DNA from: Oscillatoriales cyanobacterium
Lineage (GTDB): Bacteria > Cyanobacteriota > Cyanobacteriia > CACIAM-69d
Assembly (NCBI GenBank): GCA_004292515.1
Contig: RDXB01000034.1
Span: 85,834-149,833, forward strand
Direction of reading: 5' to 3'
DNA: 64,000 bases
Shown here: positions 18,187-28,360 of the stretch, piece by piece
Position numbering within the stretch: the first letter of the stretch is position 1
Layout: the number at the start of each line of letters is the position of its first letter
The notes under the pieces: generated by a model
The model's input: only the letters and a program-made list of their open reading frames with translations
Database searches by the model: none
What the model was told of the DNA's origin: nothing
Position numbers and translations under genes: made by a program

Positions 18187-19887
18187 TTACATCCCGAAGC
18201 CACCCATGCCCATGCCGCCCATGCCCATGCCGCCCATACCCATGCCGCCCATACCACCCATGCCGCCCATGGGGTCGCCACCGCCAGCGGGTGCGGCGGC
18301 CTTGGGTTCGGGCTTATCCACCACGAGGGCTTCGGTGGTCAAGACCAACCCGGCGATCGAGGCCGCATTTTGCAGGGCAATTCGCAGCACCTTCGCCGGG
18401 TCGATGATTCCCGAAGCTGCCGTGTCTTCATAGTTGCCGGTAATGGCGTTGAAGCCGATGTTGCCACCGCGATCGAGCACCTTTTGCACCACCACGGAGC
18501 CTTCATAGCCAGCGTTGTCGGCAATTTGCCGCAGGGGAGCCGTGAGCGCGCGGGCAATGATTTCTGCGCCGATCGCCTCTTCGCCCACCAGGGAGGTCTT
18601 AAATTCGCTGGCTAGACGCGAGAGTTGCATCAAGGTCGAACCACCACCGGGAACCACCCCTTCGGCGATCGCTGCTTTGGTCGCATTCACCGCATCTTCG
18701 ATCCGTAACTTGCGTTCCTTCAGTTCGGTTTCGGTGGCTGCACCCACCTTGATCGAAGCCACACCACCAATCAAGCGCGCAATTCGCTCTTGCAGCTTCT
18801 CGGTGTCGTAGTCGCTGTCGGTGGTGGCCAACTCTGCGCGCAGTTTCTCAACGCGGGCCGCGATACCAGCCTTGTCGGCATGATCACCCGCCACGATCGT
18901 GGTCGCATCCTTGGTAATCTTCACCTTCCGCGCCAGACCCAGCACGGTTTCATCGCAGGATTCCAGCTTGGTGCCGGTTTCTTCGCTGACGACCTGTGCG
19001 CCCACCACCAAGCCAATGTCTTCCAACATAAACTTGCGGCGCTCACCAAAGCCGGGAGCCTTGACCGCAACGACATTGAGCACGCCGCGCAGCTTGTTGA
19101 TCACCAAGGTCGAGAGGGCATCGCCTTCGATGTCTTGGGCCACGATCAGCAGCGATCGCCCAGCGCGCACGGCCCCTTCCAGGATGCCCACGATGTCGGC
19201 GATGTTGTTGATTTTGCCGTCGGTCAGCAGCACGGCGGCATTATCCAACTCCGCAATCATCCGTTCGCTGTCGGTGACGAAGTAGGGCGAGGTGTAGCCG
19301 CGATCGAACTGCATCCCTTCCACCACATCCATTTCGGTGGTCAAGGACTTCGATTCCTCCACGGTGATCACGCCGTTTTGGGTGACGCGCTCAAAGGCCT
19401 CGGCGATCGTGTTGCCAATTTCTTGGTCACCCCCGGCAGCTACGGCAGCAATTTGGGCGATCGCCTGGTTATTGCTAATGGGCTGGGCCAGGGTGTCGAT
19501 TTCCGCCATCAGCCGGGCCACGGTCTTGTCAATGCCGCGCCGCAGGGCAATGGGGTTCACACCCGAGGTGACAATCTTCATCCCCTCGCACACCATGGCC
19601 TGGGCCAGCACCGTTGCGGTGGTGGTTCCGTCGCCTGCTATATCTTTGGTTTTGATGGCGACTTCACGCACCAAGCGCGCGCCAGCATTTTCGAGGGGAT
19701 CTGACAGCTCAATTTCCTTGGCGATCGTGATGCCATCATTCACGATGGTGGGCGTGCCAAATTTCTTTTCCAGCAGGACGTTGCGACCCTTGGGGCCTAG
19801 CGTGACGCGCACGGCATCAGCCAGGGCATTCACGCCATTTTCGAGGGCGCGGCGCGATTCGTCGCTAAAGGAGACGATCTTAACCAT
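18187..19887 (-). CDS. groEL2: 60-kDa chaperonin GroEL2
   Basis: A 566-residue type I chaperonin subunit that folds proteins in an ATP-driven double ring. It has [15 protein letters not shown] at about 31, [14 protein letters not shown] at about 86 and the C-terminal GGM-repeat tail (from about 535). The N-terminal [30 protein letters not shown] matches the cyanobacterial GroEL2 paralog rather than GroEL1, which begins KRIIYNENARRALERG. Consistent with that, no groES is adjacent. A CIRCE operator lies upstream, so heat induction through HrcA is expected. Length and motifs are complete. Confidence 0.95.
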   Translation of the reverse strand: MVKIVSFSDESRRALENGVNALADAVRVTLGPKGRNVLLEKKFGTPTIVNDGITIAKEIELSDPLENAGARLVREVAIKTKDIAGDGTTTATVLAQAMVCEGMKIVTSGVNPIALRRGIDKTVARLMAEIDTLAQPISNNQAIAQIAAVAAGGDQEIGNTIAEAFERVTQNGVITVEESKSLTTEMDVVEGMQFDRGYTSPYFVTDSERMIAELDNAAVLLTDGKINNIADIVGILEGAVRAGRSLLIVAQDIEGDALSTLVINKLRGVLNVVAVKAPGFGERRKFMLEDIGLVVGAQVVSEETGTKLESCDETVLGLARKVKITKDATTIVAGDHADKAGIAARVEKLRAELATTDSDYDTEKLQERIARLIGGVASIKVGAATETELKERKLRIEDAVNATKAAIAEGVVPGGGSTLMQLSRLASEFKTSLVGEEAIGAEIIARALTAPLRQIADNAGYEGSVVVQKVLDRGGNIGFNAITGNYEDTAASGIIDPAKVLRIALQNAASIAGLVLTTEALVVDKPEPKAAAPAGGGDPMGGMGGMGGMGMGGMGMGGMGMGGFGM

Positions 19888-19949
19888 AGGGGTGTGGGGA
19901 TTCGTTATGCGCGATCGGACAATGCTTCACCCCAAGACTTTAGGCAAAT

Positions 19950-19976
19950 TTGGCACTCACGGGAAGGGAGTGCTAA
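19950..19976 (-). promoter_or_regulatory. CIRCE operator (HrcA site)
   Basis: TTGGCACTC-N9-GAGTGCTAA, matching the CIRCE consensus TTAGCACTC-N9-GAGTGCTAA with one change in the left arm and exact 9-base spacing. It sits 63 bp upstream of the groEL2 start codon. HrcA binding here represses chaperonin transcription in known systems; no hrcA gene is in the window. Confidence 0.93.
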
Positions 19977-20088
19977 CCGAACCTGCGATCGTTCCTTTGG
20001 GCGGGTCGGGCGGTGTCAAGCGGCGGCCCTTAACCAAACTTAGGAAACGCGGGGAGGGGAAACCCTTGACGAAAAGCACTGATCAACA

Positions 20089-20122
20089 GTCTGTTTGTTA
20101 CAAGGGTCTGTTTGTTACAAGG
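20089..20122. repeat. 17-bp direct repeat, two perfect units
   Basis: GTCTGTTTGTTACAAGG occurs twice back to back (20089-20105 and 20106-20122), ending 17 bp before the start codon at 20140. It therefore lies in the 5' region of the YiiX-like gene. Confidence 0.8.
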
Positions 20123-20139
20123 CTTGATCACAAACGGCT

Positions 20140-20757
20140 ATGAAAATTGCTCAATATCACGACGTGCATCACCGGATGCGATCGGGGGACGTGATTGCCT
20201 TTGCGGCCCGGGATATCTTGTCGCAGATGGTGCGCTGGGGAACCCAGTCTACGGTGTCCCACGTGGGGGTAGTGGCGATCGACTCGGCGGCCGGCGTGAT
20301 TGAAATTGTGGAATCCCATCCCTTGTCCTTTGACAAAGACAGCGGCAAATTCAAAATGGGGGTGCAGCGCAATCGGCTCTTGAGTTTGATTGAAGGCTTC
20401 CAGGGACAAATTTGGTGGCTGCCCCTGAGCGATCGCCACCACCAAACCCTTGATCAGCAATTGCTAGCAGACTTTCTGCAAGCCAATCAGGAGCGGGAAT
20501 ACGACTTTTCCCAAGCCCTGCTGTCGGGGCTGGATATTTTGGATGATGTGGGTTTAACCCATACCGAGCACGATCGCTCTAGCTTTTTTTGCTCTGAGCT
20601 GGTGGCGAGCGCCTTGCAGGAAGTGGGGATTTTAGGGGAAGTCAACCCCTCAGAAATCACCCCGATCGACCTTTGCCGCTTCTCGATCTACCACGATGAG
20701 TACTATTTGCTAACTGGAGAGGCTGTCGAAATTCCGGGCTACAACTCCGTTGATTAA
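20140..20757 (+). CDS. YiiX-like permuted papain-fold (NlpC/P60 superfamily) protein
   Basis: A 205-residue protein with the permuted NlpC/P60 (YiiX/YebB) layout. The early SGDVIAFAARD strand is followed by VSHVGVVAID with the candidate catalytic His at about 41. The late SSFFCSELVASALQEVG segment has the candidate nucleophile Cys at about 150. Members are amidases, acyltransferases or hydrolases acting on cell-wall or lipid substrates; the substrate here is unknown. There is no signal peptide, so it is probably cytoplasmic. ATG at 20140. It is divergent from groEL2 and convergent with the cytochrome c gene. Confidence 0.75.
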   Translation: MKIAQYHDVHHRMRSGDVIAFAARDILSQMVRWGTQSTVSHVGVVAIDSAAGVIEIVESHPLSFDKDSGKFKMGVQRNRLLSLIEGFQGQIWWLPLSDRHHQTLDQQLLADFLQANQEREYDFSQALLSGLDILDDVGLTHTEHDRSSFFCSELVASALQEVGILGEVNPSEITPIDLCRFSIYHDEYYLLTGEAVEIPGYNSVD

Positions 20758-20797
20758 CCCAACCCTGCACGCCGGAGCGGGACGGGGGCGATCGCTC

Positions 20798-21388
20798 CTA
20801 GGGTGCGCTTTGCCATTCGGGCGACAGGGCACGGAAGTTAAAAAAGTCCACCCGGGGATGGCAGCGAATGCAGGTGTTGAGGCTAACGGGATCGGGCAGC
20901 TTGACGCGCGGGTGGAGGGCTTTGAAGATGCGCGATCGCCCCAATCGGTAAGCCGCCTGTTCGCCTGCGTCGAGAGGGCGAGAATATTCCTTCAGATAGC
21001 CCCAAATGATTTGCAAGTTGGGGTCTGGGGGCGGGGCGATCGTCGTGCCGTAGTGGGCGGAGTCGCGAATCAACGTGCGCCACACCTGGGACGACAACAG
21101 GCCCGGCGGCACACCCAGGTGGCAACTGGCGCAGTTTTCCAAGTAGAGTTCGCGGCCCAAATAAAACTCGGGGGCTACTCGATCGATCTCGCCGTTGGGA
21201 TCGATCAAGGTGGATCGATCTACTGGGGTAACTTGGGCAATCTGGGTTGCCTGAGCCATAGACCCCGGCGCGATCGCCCTGGCCAAGCCGGCTCCGGTGG
21301 CGATCGTGATCAGCAAGATGCACAGCCCGCCCCAGATCCAAGACGATCGACCCGATCGCCGCTGATGTCTCCCGTTGGTTTCAGTCAT
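20798..21388 (-). CDS. diheme cytochrome c-like protein
   Basis: A 196-residue exported cytochrome with two CxxCH haem-binding motifs: CASCH at about residues 86-90 and CIRCH at about 173-177. An N-terminal hydrophobic segment (WIWGGLCILLITIATGAGLARA, about 17-38) serves as signal peptide or anchor, placing the haems in the lumen/periplasm. The segment between the motifs contains PPGLLSSQVW and IIWGYLKEYSRPLD. Cyanobacteria carry a conserved diheme cytochrome of this general type whose electron partners are not settled. Single gene; ATG at 21388. Confidence 0.85.
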   Translation of the reverse strand: MTETNGRHQRRSGRSSWIWGGLCILLITIATGAGLARAIAPGSMAQATQIAQVTPVDRSTLIDPNGEIDRVAPEFYLGRELYLENCASCHLGVPPGLLSSQVWRTLIRDSAHYGTTIAPPPDPNLQIIWGYLKEYSRPLDAGEQAAYRLGRSRIFKALHPRVKLPDPVSLNTCIRCHPRVDFFNFRALSPEWQSAP

Positions 21389-21620
21389 GCCACCGTTTAG
21401 CCTGTTGATTAACCCTGAACCATTTGCCGATGATTGACCTGCTTGTTGCCGCTTGTTGTTGATTACTGTTGCTGATTGAATTCTTGTCGATGAGGTTCTG
21501 GTCGATTGGACTTGATTTGAGTTTACGACGCTCCGGCCGGGATCACCGGACAGGGCGATCGCCCTGTCCGGTTTTGATCGGGCAGTCGATCAATCGATCA
21601 ACCGTCAATCGATCAACCGT

Positions 21621-22574
21621 CTAGGAGGCCGTGGGTCGGTCGATCGGCACAGTTTGCAGTAGGCGCTCAATCGCCAACCGGGCATTTTTGCCCCCAGCCG
21701 GAATCAATCGATGTGACAGCACTGCCGGGGCCAACTGCTTCACGTCATCCGGCAACACATAATCGCGGCTGTCCAAAAAGGCCAGGGCCTGCACCGATCG
21801 CAACATGGCCACCGCCCCGCGCGGACTCACCCCCAACGTAATTTCGTCATCATTGCGAGTCGATCGCACCAGTCGCAAAATATAGTCCTGCACCGCCGCC
21901 GACACCTGAACCTGGCGGCAGGCCCGTTGGAGCTGGCGCACCGATTCGAGAGAAATACAAGGCTGCAAATCATCAGCGATCGTCCCGGCTTGGTGGCGCT
22001 GCAACATGTGCAACTCTTCTTCCTCAGAGGGATAGCCCAGGGAAAACGACAGGGCAAAGCGATCCATTTGGGCTTCCGGTAGCGGAAACGTGCCTTGATA
22101 TTCGATCGGGTTTTGGGTCGCGATCGCAAAGAACGGCTCCGGCACCGGCCGCGAAATCCCATCCAGGGTCACTTGTCGCTCTTCCATCACCTCCAGCAGG
22201 GCCGCTTGAGTGCGGGGCGTGGCCCGGTTAATTTCATCCGCCAGCAGCACGTTGCCAAAAGCCGGCCCCGGCACAAACTCAAAACGCCCCTGTTGAGGGT
22301 TCCAAATATTCGTTCCGGTCACATCCCCTGGCAACAAATCCGGCGTGCATTGCAGTCGCTGAAACTTGCCGTCGATCGATCGCGCCAAGGACTTAGCCAG
22401 CAAGGTTTTGCCCACACCCGGCACATCCTCAAGCAAGGCATGGCCCCCACCCAGCAGCGCCACCAACACCAGTCGAATTGCGTCGTCCTTGCCAACAATG
22501 GCCCGGTGCAAGTTGTCTTGCAAGGCCTGTAATTCTTGCTTATACCGCTCTAGGGTTGGTGCAGATTCGCCCAT
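21621..22574 (-). CDS. MoxR-family AAA+ ATPase
   Basis: A 317-residue MoxR ATPase, a chaperone-like protein that remodels or activates partner complexes, often with VWA-domain proteins. Walker A is EDVPGVGKTLLAKSLA at about residue 38, Walker B VLLADEINRATPRTQAALLE at about 110, sensor 1 FFAIATQNPIEYQGTFPLPEA, and the C-terminal lid PRGAVAMLRSVQALAFLDSR. No VWA or DUF58 gene is adjacent, although this family usually has one beside it. ATG at 22574. Downstream, the 232-bp gap to the cytochrome gene holds a TCAATCGATCAACCG simple repeat. Confidence 0.9.
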   Translation of the reverse strand: MGESAPTLERYKQELQALQDNLHRAIVGKDDAIRLVLVALLGGGHALLEDVPGVGKTLLAKSLARSIDGKFQRLQCTPDLLPGDVTGTNIWNPQQGRFEFVPGPAFGNVLLADEINRATPRTQAALLEVMEERQVTLDGISRPVPEPFFAIATQNPIEYQGTFPLPEAQMDRFALSFSLGYPSEEEELHMLQRHQAGTIADDLQPCISLESVRQLQRACRQVQVSAAVQDYILRLVRSTRNDDEITLGVSPRGAVAMLRSVQALAFLDSRDYVLPDDVKQLAPAVLSHRLIPAGGKNARLAIERLLQTVPIDRPTAS

Positions 22575-22753
22575 CGTCTTGCTCTGTTTTGTGGAGATTG
22601 GTGGAGATTGGTGGAGATGGTTTTCGGGAAAATGACTTGCGGGAGGATAGTTTTCGGAAAGATGATTTCGGGGAGGCGGGCCACGGCATGGTGGCCAATA
22701 TTATGGGCCAAAGTCCTGCAAGAGCCAGCAACTCTGTACCGGCAATCTCCACC

Positions 22754-23692
22754 TTAAGCGGTTGTCCTCGTGACGGCGGGCAACCCATCGCGGGCGATCG
22801 CACAGTCTCGCGCAATTTGGGTTTGCAGCTCCGTCAGGGAGCCAAACCGTTGCTCACCCCGCAAAAAGTGGAACAGTTCGATCGTCAGCGCCTGCCCATA
22901 CAAATCGCCTGACCAATCAAAGAGGTGGACTTCAACGGCAATGCGCCCCGAGCCATCCACCGTGGGGCGCTGACCAATATTGGCAATGCCGGCCACCACC
23001 GTGCCGTCTTCGAGTTGCGATCGCACTGCATAGACCCCCCAGCGTGGCAGCAGCTTTTCGGGAGCCACCGCCAAGTTGGCCGTTGGGAAACCCAGGGTAC
23101 GAGCCAACTGCTGCCCCGATTCCACCCGCCCCGCGATCGCATAGGGCCGCCCCAACAGTTCATTGGCCGTGACCAAATCCCCCGCAGTCAGAGCCGATCG
23201 AATGCGGGAACTGCTGATCCGCCCTTCCACATCCAGCACCAAAGGCACGATCGTCACCGGCACGCCAAAGCTAGCCGCCACATCCCGCAATCGTTCGGCC
23301 GATCCCGATCGCCCCTTACCAAAGTGAAAATCAGCCCCCACCGCGATCGCCCGGGCCTGCAAACGTTCAATCAAAATTTGCTCAGTAAAGGCATCAGGGG
23401 TCAGATCCGCCAAGGCTTGGTCAAACGGCAACACCACAAACTGCTCGACCCCCAACTGGCCCAGCACTTGGGCCTTCTCCTCGATCGGGGTCAGCAGCGG
23501 GTGCGATCGTCCCGTAAAAAACGCCTTGGGGTGCGGCCAAAACGACACCACCGTTGAGCGGAAATCCCCGCCCGGCTCATGCAAAATCGGAGCAACCACG
23601 CGCTGATGGCCCCGATGGACACCATCAAAATTCCCTAGTGCCACCGTAGTTGGTGACAGAACCGCATCCAATGCAGATGTGACCCAGACCAA
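22754..23692 (-). CDS. ribF: bifunctional riboflavin kinase / FAD synthetase RibF
   Basis: A 312-residue enzyme that makes FMN and FAD from riboflavin. The N-terminal FAD synthetase domain shows GNFDGVHRGHQRVV at about 22 and FWPHPKAFF at about 55. The linker has SSSRIRSALTAGDL. The C-terminal flavokinase domain has GRVESGQQLARTLGFPTANL at about 190, then LPRWGVYAV and a late VEVHLFDWSGDLYG. Full length and in a normal arrangement. The 180 bp towards moxR hold a short purine-rich repeat (GGAGATTGGT, GATGATTTTCGGG) and no gene. Confidence 0.95.
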   Translation of the reverse strand: MVWVTSALDAVLSPTTVALGNFDGVHRGHQRVVAPILHEPGGDFRSTVVSFWPHPKAFFTGRSHPLLTPIEEKAQVLGQLGVEQFVVLPFDQALADLTPDAFTEQILIERLQARAIAVGADFHFGKGRSGSAERLRDVAASFGVPVTIVPLVLDVEGRISSSRIRSALTAGDLVTANELLGRPYAIAGRVESGQQLARTLGFPTANLAVAPEKLLPRWGVYAVRSQLEDGTVVAGIANIGQRPTVDGSGRIAVEVHLFDWSGDLYGQALTIELFHFLRGEQRFGSLTELQTQIARDCAIARDGLPAVTRTTA

Positions 23693-24040
23693 TAGAACTT
23701 TCTAAGCTCCCCGAACGACAACTGAACCGATCGGCTGCGATCGCCAGTGCACCAAATCCTACCCCCTGATCACCCACCCGTGGACTGCGACCTGGATCTT
23801 TCCACAATCTGAACTGTGGCGATCCCGCGATCGATCAGTGACCGATGGGCGATCTACTATCAACTCATCAATGAGCCATGGGCAGATCGGTTAGCGATCA
23901 ATGGTTGAGCCATCCATGGGCGATCGACAATTCAGTGATCAATACAGCGACGATCAATATAGCGACGATCAACCGTAGCGACGATCAACAACAGGCATGA
24001 ACCTACATGGCCTATTTCTGCTCAGCAACGACCCGCCGGG
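23693..24040. other. spacer with 15-bp tandem repeat
   Basis: A 348-bp gap without a gene. At 23937-23989 three units of GATCAATACAGCGAC type (15, 15 and 16 bp) plus a partial fourth are in tandem. The preceding 60 bp contain looser GATCAATGG/GATCG repeats. Confidence 0.7.
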
Positions 24041-24913
24041 TTATACATCCTGATCGGACAGATCTACCAAGTCCAGTGTCATCCCTTCCATCGCCATCAA
24101 TGCCTTCGGGAACACCGCCGCCGCTTGCTGGCCCACCTCGTCCAAAAACGCATCGGTGTGCAGGGGGTCGTGGTGAAAAATGACCAGACGGCCGACCTCT
24201 GCCGCAACTGCTACCTTAATCGCCTCTTGCCAAGTGGAATGGCCCCAGCCCACCTTGCTGGTTTTGGGGGAATGATATTCCTCATCGGTATAGGTGGCAT
24301 CGTAAATCAGCACATCAGCCTTGTGAGCCAAGTTCAACACATTCTCGTCCAGGCGATCGGCAAAGTGCTCCGTATCCGTCACGTAGGCCGCCGCATGACC
24401 TTGCCAGCTCACGCGATAGCCCACCGCATCACCGGGGTGATTGAGCGGCGCACTTTCAATCTGCACATCCCCCAGTTGCACCGTTTCGCCCATTTGCAGA
24501 TCGTAAAACTCAAGATCCGCCCCCATCACCTGTAGCGGCACGGGAAAGTTGGGATGCAACATCTGGTCGTTCAGCCGCTGTTTAATCGTTGCGCCATCGG
24601 GGGAAGGTGCGCCGTAGAGATGGAAACGATTGCCCCGAATGAAGGCTGGCACGAAAAACGGGAACCCCTGGATGTGATCCCAGTGGCTGTGCGTAAAGAA
24701 CATGTGGGCTTCAAAGGGCATTGGCTCGGCCAACATCGACTGCCCCAGCACCCGCAGCCCTGTGCCACCGTCAAAGATCAGCCGCCGATCGCCCACGCGC
24801 ATCTCAACGCAGGGCGTGTTGCCGCCGTATTTAACCGTCCCTGGGCCAGGACAGGGAATACTGCCACGAACACCCCAAAAACGGATCTGGAACTGTCTGT
24901 TCAGACTGGACAT
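24041..24913 (-). CDS. MBL-fold metallo-hydrolase
   Basis: A 290-residue metallo-beta-lactamase-fold hydrolase. The metal motif HSHWDH is at about residues 75-80, with PLNHPGDAVGYR, TDTEHF and a late FHHDP. The N-terminal WGVRGSIPCPGPGTVKYGGNT is typical of a subgroup annotated as MBL hydrolase or phosphoribosyl 1,2-cyclic phosphate phosphodiesterase-like; the actual substrate is unknown. I chose the ATG at 24913 (MSSLNRQFQIRFWG) over an upstream TTG six codons earlier. Monocistronic. Confidence 0.85.
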   Translation of the reverse strand: MSSLNRQFQIRFWGVRGSIPCPGPGTVKYGGNTPCVEMRVGDRRLIFDGGTGLRVLGQSMLAEPMPFEAHMFFTHSHWDHIQGFPFFVPAFIRGNRFHLYGAPSPDGATIKQRLNDQMLHPNFPVPLQVMGADLEFYDLQMGETVQLGDVQIESAPLNHPGDAVGYRVSWQGHAAAYVTDTEHFADRLDENVLNLAHKADVLIYDATYTDEEYHSPKTSKVGWGHSTWQEAIKVAVAAEVGRLVIFHHDPLHTDAFLDEVGQQAAAVFPKALMAMEGMTLDLVDLSDQDV

Positions 24914-26127
24914 GGGTAGCGGATAGGCCAAATTTCAGTGCAAAGTGACGCTCCCCGGTCTCGCACAGCCGCACACGATCGGCTGTATCGCTGGGGACAA
25001 ACATAGCAACCATCCAGGCATTTTCTCCTGTTGGTTGGCTGCGGACCCAAACCCACCGAAGAAATGCTACTGGATTCCACCTTCGATCACGATCGGTCTA
25101 TCGGCAAGATCGCACCATTGCACGGGCTGGTTGACAGGCGATCGCTGACAAACTCAGGGGGATAACTCACGGATTTGACCCAAGGGCGCAATCCACAACA
25201 AAACTAAACCAATCGAGCCTATGGAATCGCGGCAATGTTGGGGTCGAAATTGAGGTCGGAATTGATCAAACTAAACTCGATCAGACCAGACCGAGACCCG
25301 TTATCAGCGGGCTGTTAGTGACTTGATCGTCAATGGCTACCGCTGGCCACAACCACGATTGTCAAGGGCGAATTGACTCGCGCACAACATCAGGCGGCTC
25401 ATCCTTAAGTTTCCCGAAAGATCATCAAAGCACAAACCCCAAGTCTAGGAATTGACCGGCAAGATAGGCTTGAAAATCGAGGGTAATGGAAGAACCCCCC
25501 AAGATTCTAGCCGACATCGACGAAGGCAACCCGCTTTTAAACCCATCCAAATCCCAGGACAATCCAAGCGTGGCAGCTTGCAGACCCCGTGGCTGGTGTG
25601 GCTGCGCTGTGGTGATTAGAACAGCGATGGTCGATCTCCGTCCACAGACTAGCACCCCCCATCCTGTGAACAATTAGCGGTTAGTTGGTTGGGGGTTGAA
25701 GTTTTTGTGCTGCAGGGTCAAGGTGCAACACGCCGATCAACACCTTAACCAACACCATCCGGTTAACCAACACCATCCAGCCTCGGGGCTAGATGACGAT
25801 TGAGGGTTTCAGCCATTGCATCGGTTTGTTAGGGATTGATCACTAGGGATTGATCGCTAGGGTGCTCGAAGCAGGAAAATCCGGTTGCGATCGCCCCGCC
25901 ATCTGAATCCCGATCGCGGACGAAACAGCTTGCAGTGGCAAGCGTTGGGATGCCTAGGGTTGGTTATAACTCGTTTCGCAGGCTGCTGACGATTGTCCGG
26001 AAGGGCCAACCGTCTGCTTCGAGCGTTTTTTGCGTGTTCTCACGCCCCTGGTAAAAGACTTCAGAGCCACTGAAGGATTCCGAATCGCCCTTGCGAATTC
26101 CTCGCAGGTGCTCCCTAGGATGACTGG
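24914..26127. other. 1.2-kb gene-free spacer
   Basis: The longest stretch without a supportable gene. It contains many GATCG words and short duplications such as AACCAACACCATCC (two copies at about 25750-25780) and AGGGATTGATC (about 25830-25855). Open frames at 25425-25673 (minus), 25486-25677 (plus) and 25964-26212 (minus) are short, overlap each other or surE, and resemble nothing I know. They may be decayed remnants. Confidence 0.5.
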
Positions 26128-26964
26128 CTAGGAGTCTGATGCACTGGCCATCGCAGCACATCCTGCGGCCAGGTGCTCGGCCCAGGGTTGCCAGCGATCG
26201 ACATCCCCCCAATCGGTCAAGTTGAAATGAAGGGGGGTCAGCGTCACGTAGTTTTGGCGAATGCCCTGAACGTCCGTCAGCAGGGGGGAAGCCTGACCAC
26301 CGGGCATGGTTTCGGGATCGACTTCTTCCAGCACTTCGCCCGAGAGCCAGTAATAGGTGCGCCCTTTGGGGTCAATCCGCTTTTCAAACAAATCGTGATA
26401 GCGACGAAAGCCCAGCTTGGTTAGACGCACGCCCGCCATGTCTGACAAGGCCACCGGGGGAATGTTGACGTTCAGCAGCATGGGGCGTGCCGGTGGGAAC
26501 TGCATGAGGGTATCCACCATTTGAACGGCCACCTGGGCAGCGGAACTAAAGTCACGGTGGCCGAACTGTGCCAGGCTGAAGGCGATGCTGGGGATGCCTT
26601 CGAGCAGGCCTTCCATGGCGGCGGAGACGGTGCCTGAGTAGAGGGTGTCGGTGCCGAGGTTGGGCCCGTGATTGATCCCCGACAAGACGCAATCGGGATG
26701 GCGATCGAGCAGCGATCCGAGGGCGAGCTTGACGCAATCGGCGGGTGTGCCGGAGCAGGCCCAGGCGGTGATGCTGCTGTGGAATAGGTTGGGGACAAGA
26801 TCGGTACGGATGGGGTCTTGGAGGGTGAGTCCGTGTCCCGTGGCCGATCGCTCGCGATCGGGACAGACGATCGTGACTTGGTGACCAGCCTCAGCGCAGG
26901 CATTGGCTAGGGCGCGAATGCCCAGGGCAAAAATCCCGTCGTCGTTACTGATCAGAATGTGCAT
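26128..26964 (-). CDS. surE: 5'/3'-nucleotidase SurE
   Basis: A 278-residue SurE phosphatase that dephosphorylates nucleoside monophosphates. The N-terminus [19 protein letters not shown] carries the metal-binding Asp pair (SNDDG). [28 protein letters not shown] and [22 protein letters not shown] are the further family blocks. Full length; ATG at 26964. The gene is divergent from the fibrillin-like gene with an 86-bp intergenic region. Confidence 0.95.
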   Translation of the reverse strand: MHILISNDDGIFALGIRALANACAEAGHQVTIVCPDRERSATGHGLTLQDPIRTDLVPNLFHSSITAWACSGTPADCVKLALGSLLDRHPDCVLSGINHGPNLGTDTLYSGTVSAAMEGLLEGIPSIAFSLAQFGHRDFSSAAQVAVQMVDTLMQFPPARPMLLNVNIPPVALSDMAGVRLTKLGFRRYHDLFEKRIDPKGRTYYWLSGEVLEEVDPETMPGGQASPLLTDVQGIRQNYVTLTPLHFNLTDWGDVDRWQPWAEHLAAGCAAMASASDS

Positions 26965-27050
26965 GGTGGGGCGTAGAGCAATTGCGAGGGAGTATTAGCT
27001 TGGGCAACAGAATTATTATTGAGCGATGAGTACGGAAATTAGAGAAAGCT

Positions 27051-27734
27051 ATGGCGCAAACCCCCATCGGCAATCACGCGACCACAGGAGCCGAGCCTGG
27101 GACGGTGGCGCTACAAACATTGGCGCTCACGGCTCAGGCGATTCAGGCGCAAATTGCGGGCGATCGCTCGCCGTCTAGCTTGGAGGCTGGACCCGATCGT
27201 CCAGCTCCCAAAACTGCGATCGCGGCCCTGAAGCAGGTGGAGAAAGCCACTCGCCGCGATCGCCAGGACTGGCCAGAGGCGGGTCTAGTGGGCACTTGGC
27301 GCTTGAGTCTTGTGGCTCCCAAAGCGGCGGGAAACGGCGATCGCGGGTTCTATTTTCCCCAATGGGTTCCAGCCAAGATTTCGTTTTTGTCCGATCCGAC
27401 CGAGGGAGCCGACGGCGCGATCGCCCGCATCACCAACTCAGTGACCTTGGGCCCCGCTGTGCTGGAGTTTGCGGGGCCGGCTCGTTGGGTGGGGCGGCGC
27501 AATCTCCTGGCTTTTGATTTTGTGGAGCTGTCGATTCGACTGTTCGATCGCACCCTCTATCGGGGCCCAGTCCGAGGCGATCGCCCAGCCACCAAAGCCT
27601 TGAGCCAACAACCTTTTCCAGTGCGAGCCGTTGGGTCTTTACCCTTTTTCGCCTTTTGTTGGGTGACGGAGCAGGGAATTGCGGCCCGCGGCCGCAGCGG
27701 TGGCCTTGCCCTCTGGGTACGCGACCAGTCCTAA
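27051..27734 (+). CDS. plastid-lipid-associated protein / fibrillin-like
   Basis: A 227-residue protein resembling the PAP/fibrillin family of cyanobacteria and plastids, which associate with thylakoid lipids and plastoglobules. Diagnostic segments are LVGTWRLSLV at about 84, FPQWVPAKISF, ITNSVTLGPAVLEFAGPARW, RNLLAFDFVELSIRLF and the C-terminal PFFAFCWVTEQGIAARGRSGGLALWVR. The N-terminal ~75 residues are less conserved and Ala-rich. No signal peptide. Function is inferred from the family only. ATG at 27051. Confidence 0.75.
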   Translation: MAQTPIGNHATTGAEPGTVALQTLALTAQAIQAQIAGDRSPSSLEAGPDRPAPKTAIAALKQVEKATRRDRQDWPEAGLVGTWRLSLVAPKAAGNGDRGFYFPQWVPAKISFLSDPTEGADGAIARITNSVTLGPAVLEFAGPARWVGRRNLLAFDFVELSIRLFDRTLYRGPVRGDRPATKALSQQPFPVRAVGSLPFFAFCWVTEQGIAARGRSGGLALWVRDQS

Positions 27735-28014
27735 ATCCCAGTTCTAATCAAGAATGTCTAAACAGTGATGTCTAAACAGCCACATACAGCCACCTGTTGA
27801 CACTCTGCACACCCTAGCGATCAATCGAGATAAGGGGCTGAAGTCCCTCGCCCCCACAACGATGCGGTGCTGATCCCGTGCTAAGAGACACCTTTCAAGC
27901 ATCCTCAAAAAATACTGGGCGCGGGAGATCGACCCAACTCGCCAGCCCCGGACAGTCGCCAAAGAACCCTCGATTGATACAATGGCGGGACAACCTACCC
28001 GAACACGAAGCACC

Positions 28015-28113
28015 ATGAGCGGCGAGATTTTTAGCACGGCTTTTCTGGCATTTGTCCTGATTTTGATTGGTCTGGGTGGCGGCTTTTTGATGCTGCGCGT
28101 CCAAGGCAAGTAA
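28015..28113 (+). CDS. petM: cytochrome b6f complex subunit PetM (subunit VII)
   Basis: A 32-residue single-pass membrane protein: MSGEIFSTAFLAFVLILIG followed by a GLGGGF turn and the C-terminal LRVQGK. It matches the conserved PetM pattern (MSGEIF start, one transmembrane helix, VQG end). PetM is one of the small peripheral subunits of the b6f complex in the thylakoid membrane. It is too short for ordinary gene finders. A strong terminator follows at 28209. The spacer before it (27735-28014) contains a decayed AAGGGGCTGAAGTCCCTCGCC fragment of the dispersed element. Confidence 0.93.
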   Translation: MSGEIFSTAFLAFVLILIGLGGGFLMLRVQGK

Positions 28114-28208
28114 GCAGCCCGACTATCAAATCCAACCGTTAAATACCTGCTTGGAAATTGACTTGTTGGATATGGCTTTGACTGCGTTTTGACATTGATT
28201 TGACCGTG

Positions 28209-28248
28209 ATCAGGAATGTTGGCAACACCAGCATTCCTGATGTTTTTT
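28209..28248 (+). terminator. intrinsic terminator of petM
   Basis: The 10-bp perfect stem ATCAGGAATG/CATTCCTGAT (28209-28218 with 28232-28241) has a 13-base loop and is followed by TGTTTTTT. Confidence 0.88.
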
Positions 28249-28336
28249 AGACATTGATTACTGAGATTACCGAAATTACCGAGACTGACAGTAAGGTTTG
28301 AGTCAGTCCAAACCCCCGACCCAATTACTGATCAAG

Positions 28337-28360
28337 CAATTGACCAAACAATTGACCAAA
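28337..28360. repeat. 12-bp direct repeat, two perfect units
   Basis: CAATTGACCAAA twice in tandem, in the gene-free spacer between petM and the HEAT-repeat gene. Confidence 0.7.

Noticed and set aside
18187..19704. Long plus-strand open frames antisense to groEL2
   Set aside because: Typical shadow frames opposite a highly biased GC-rich gene; no start signals or families.
25425..25673. 82-codon open frame (minus) in the 1.2-kb spacer
   Set aside because: Overlaps another open frame on the plus strand, with no family resemblance and no ribosome site that decides a start.
25964..26127. C-terminal part of a frame after surE (RKGDSESFSGSEVFYQGREN)
   Set aside because: It looks more protein-like than most spacer frames, but is short and its only start codons lie inside surE in another frame. 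At best a decayed fragment.
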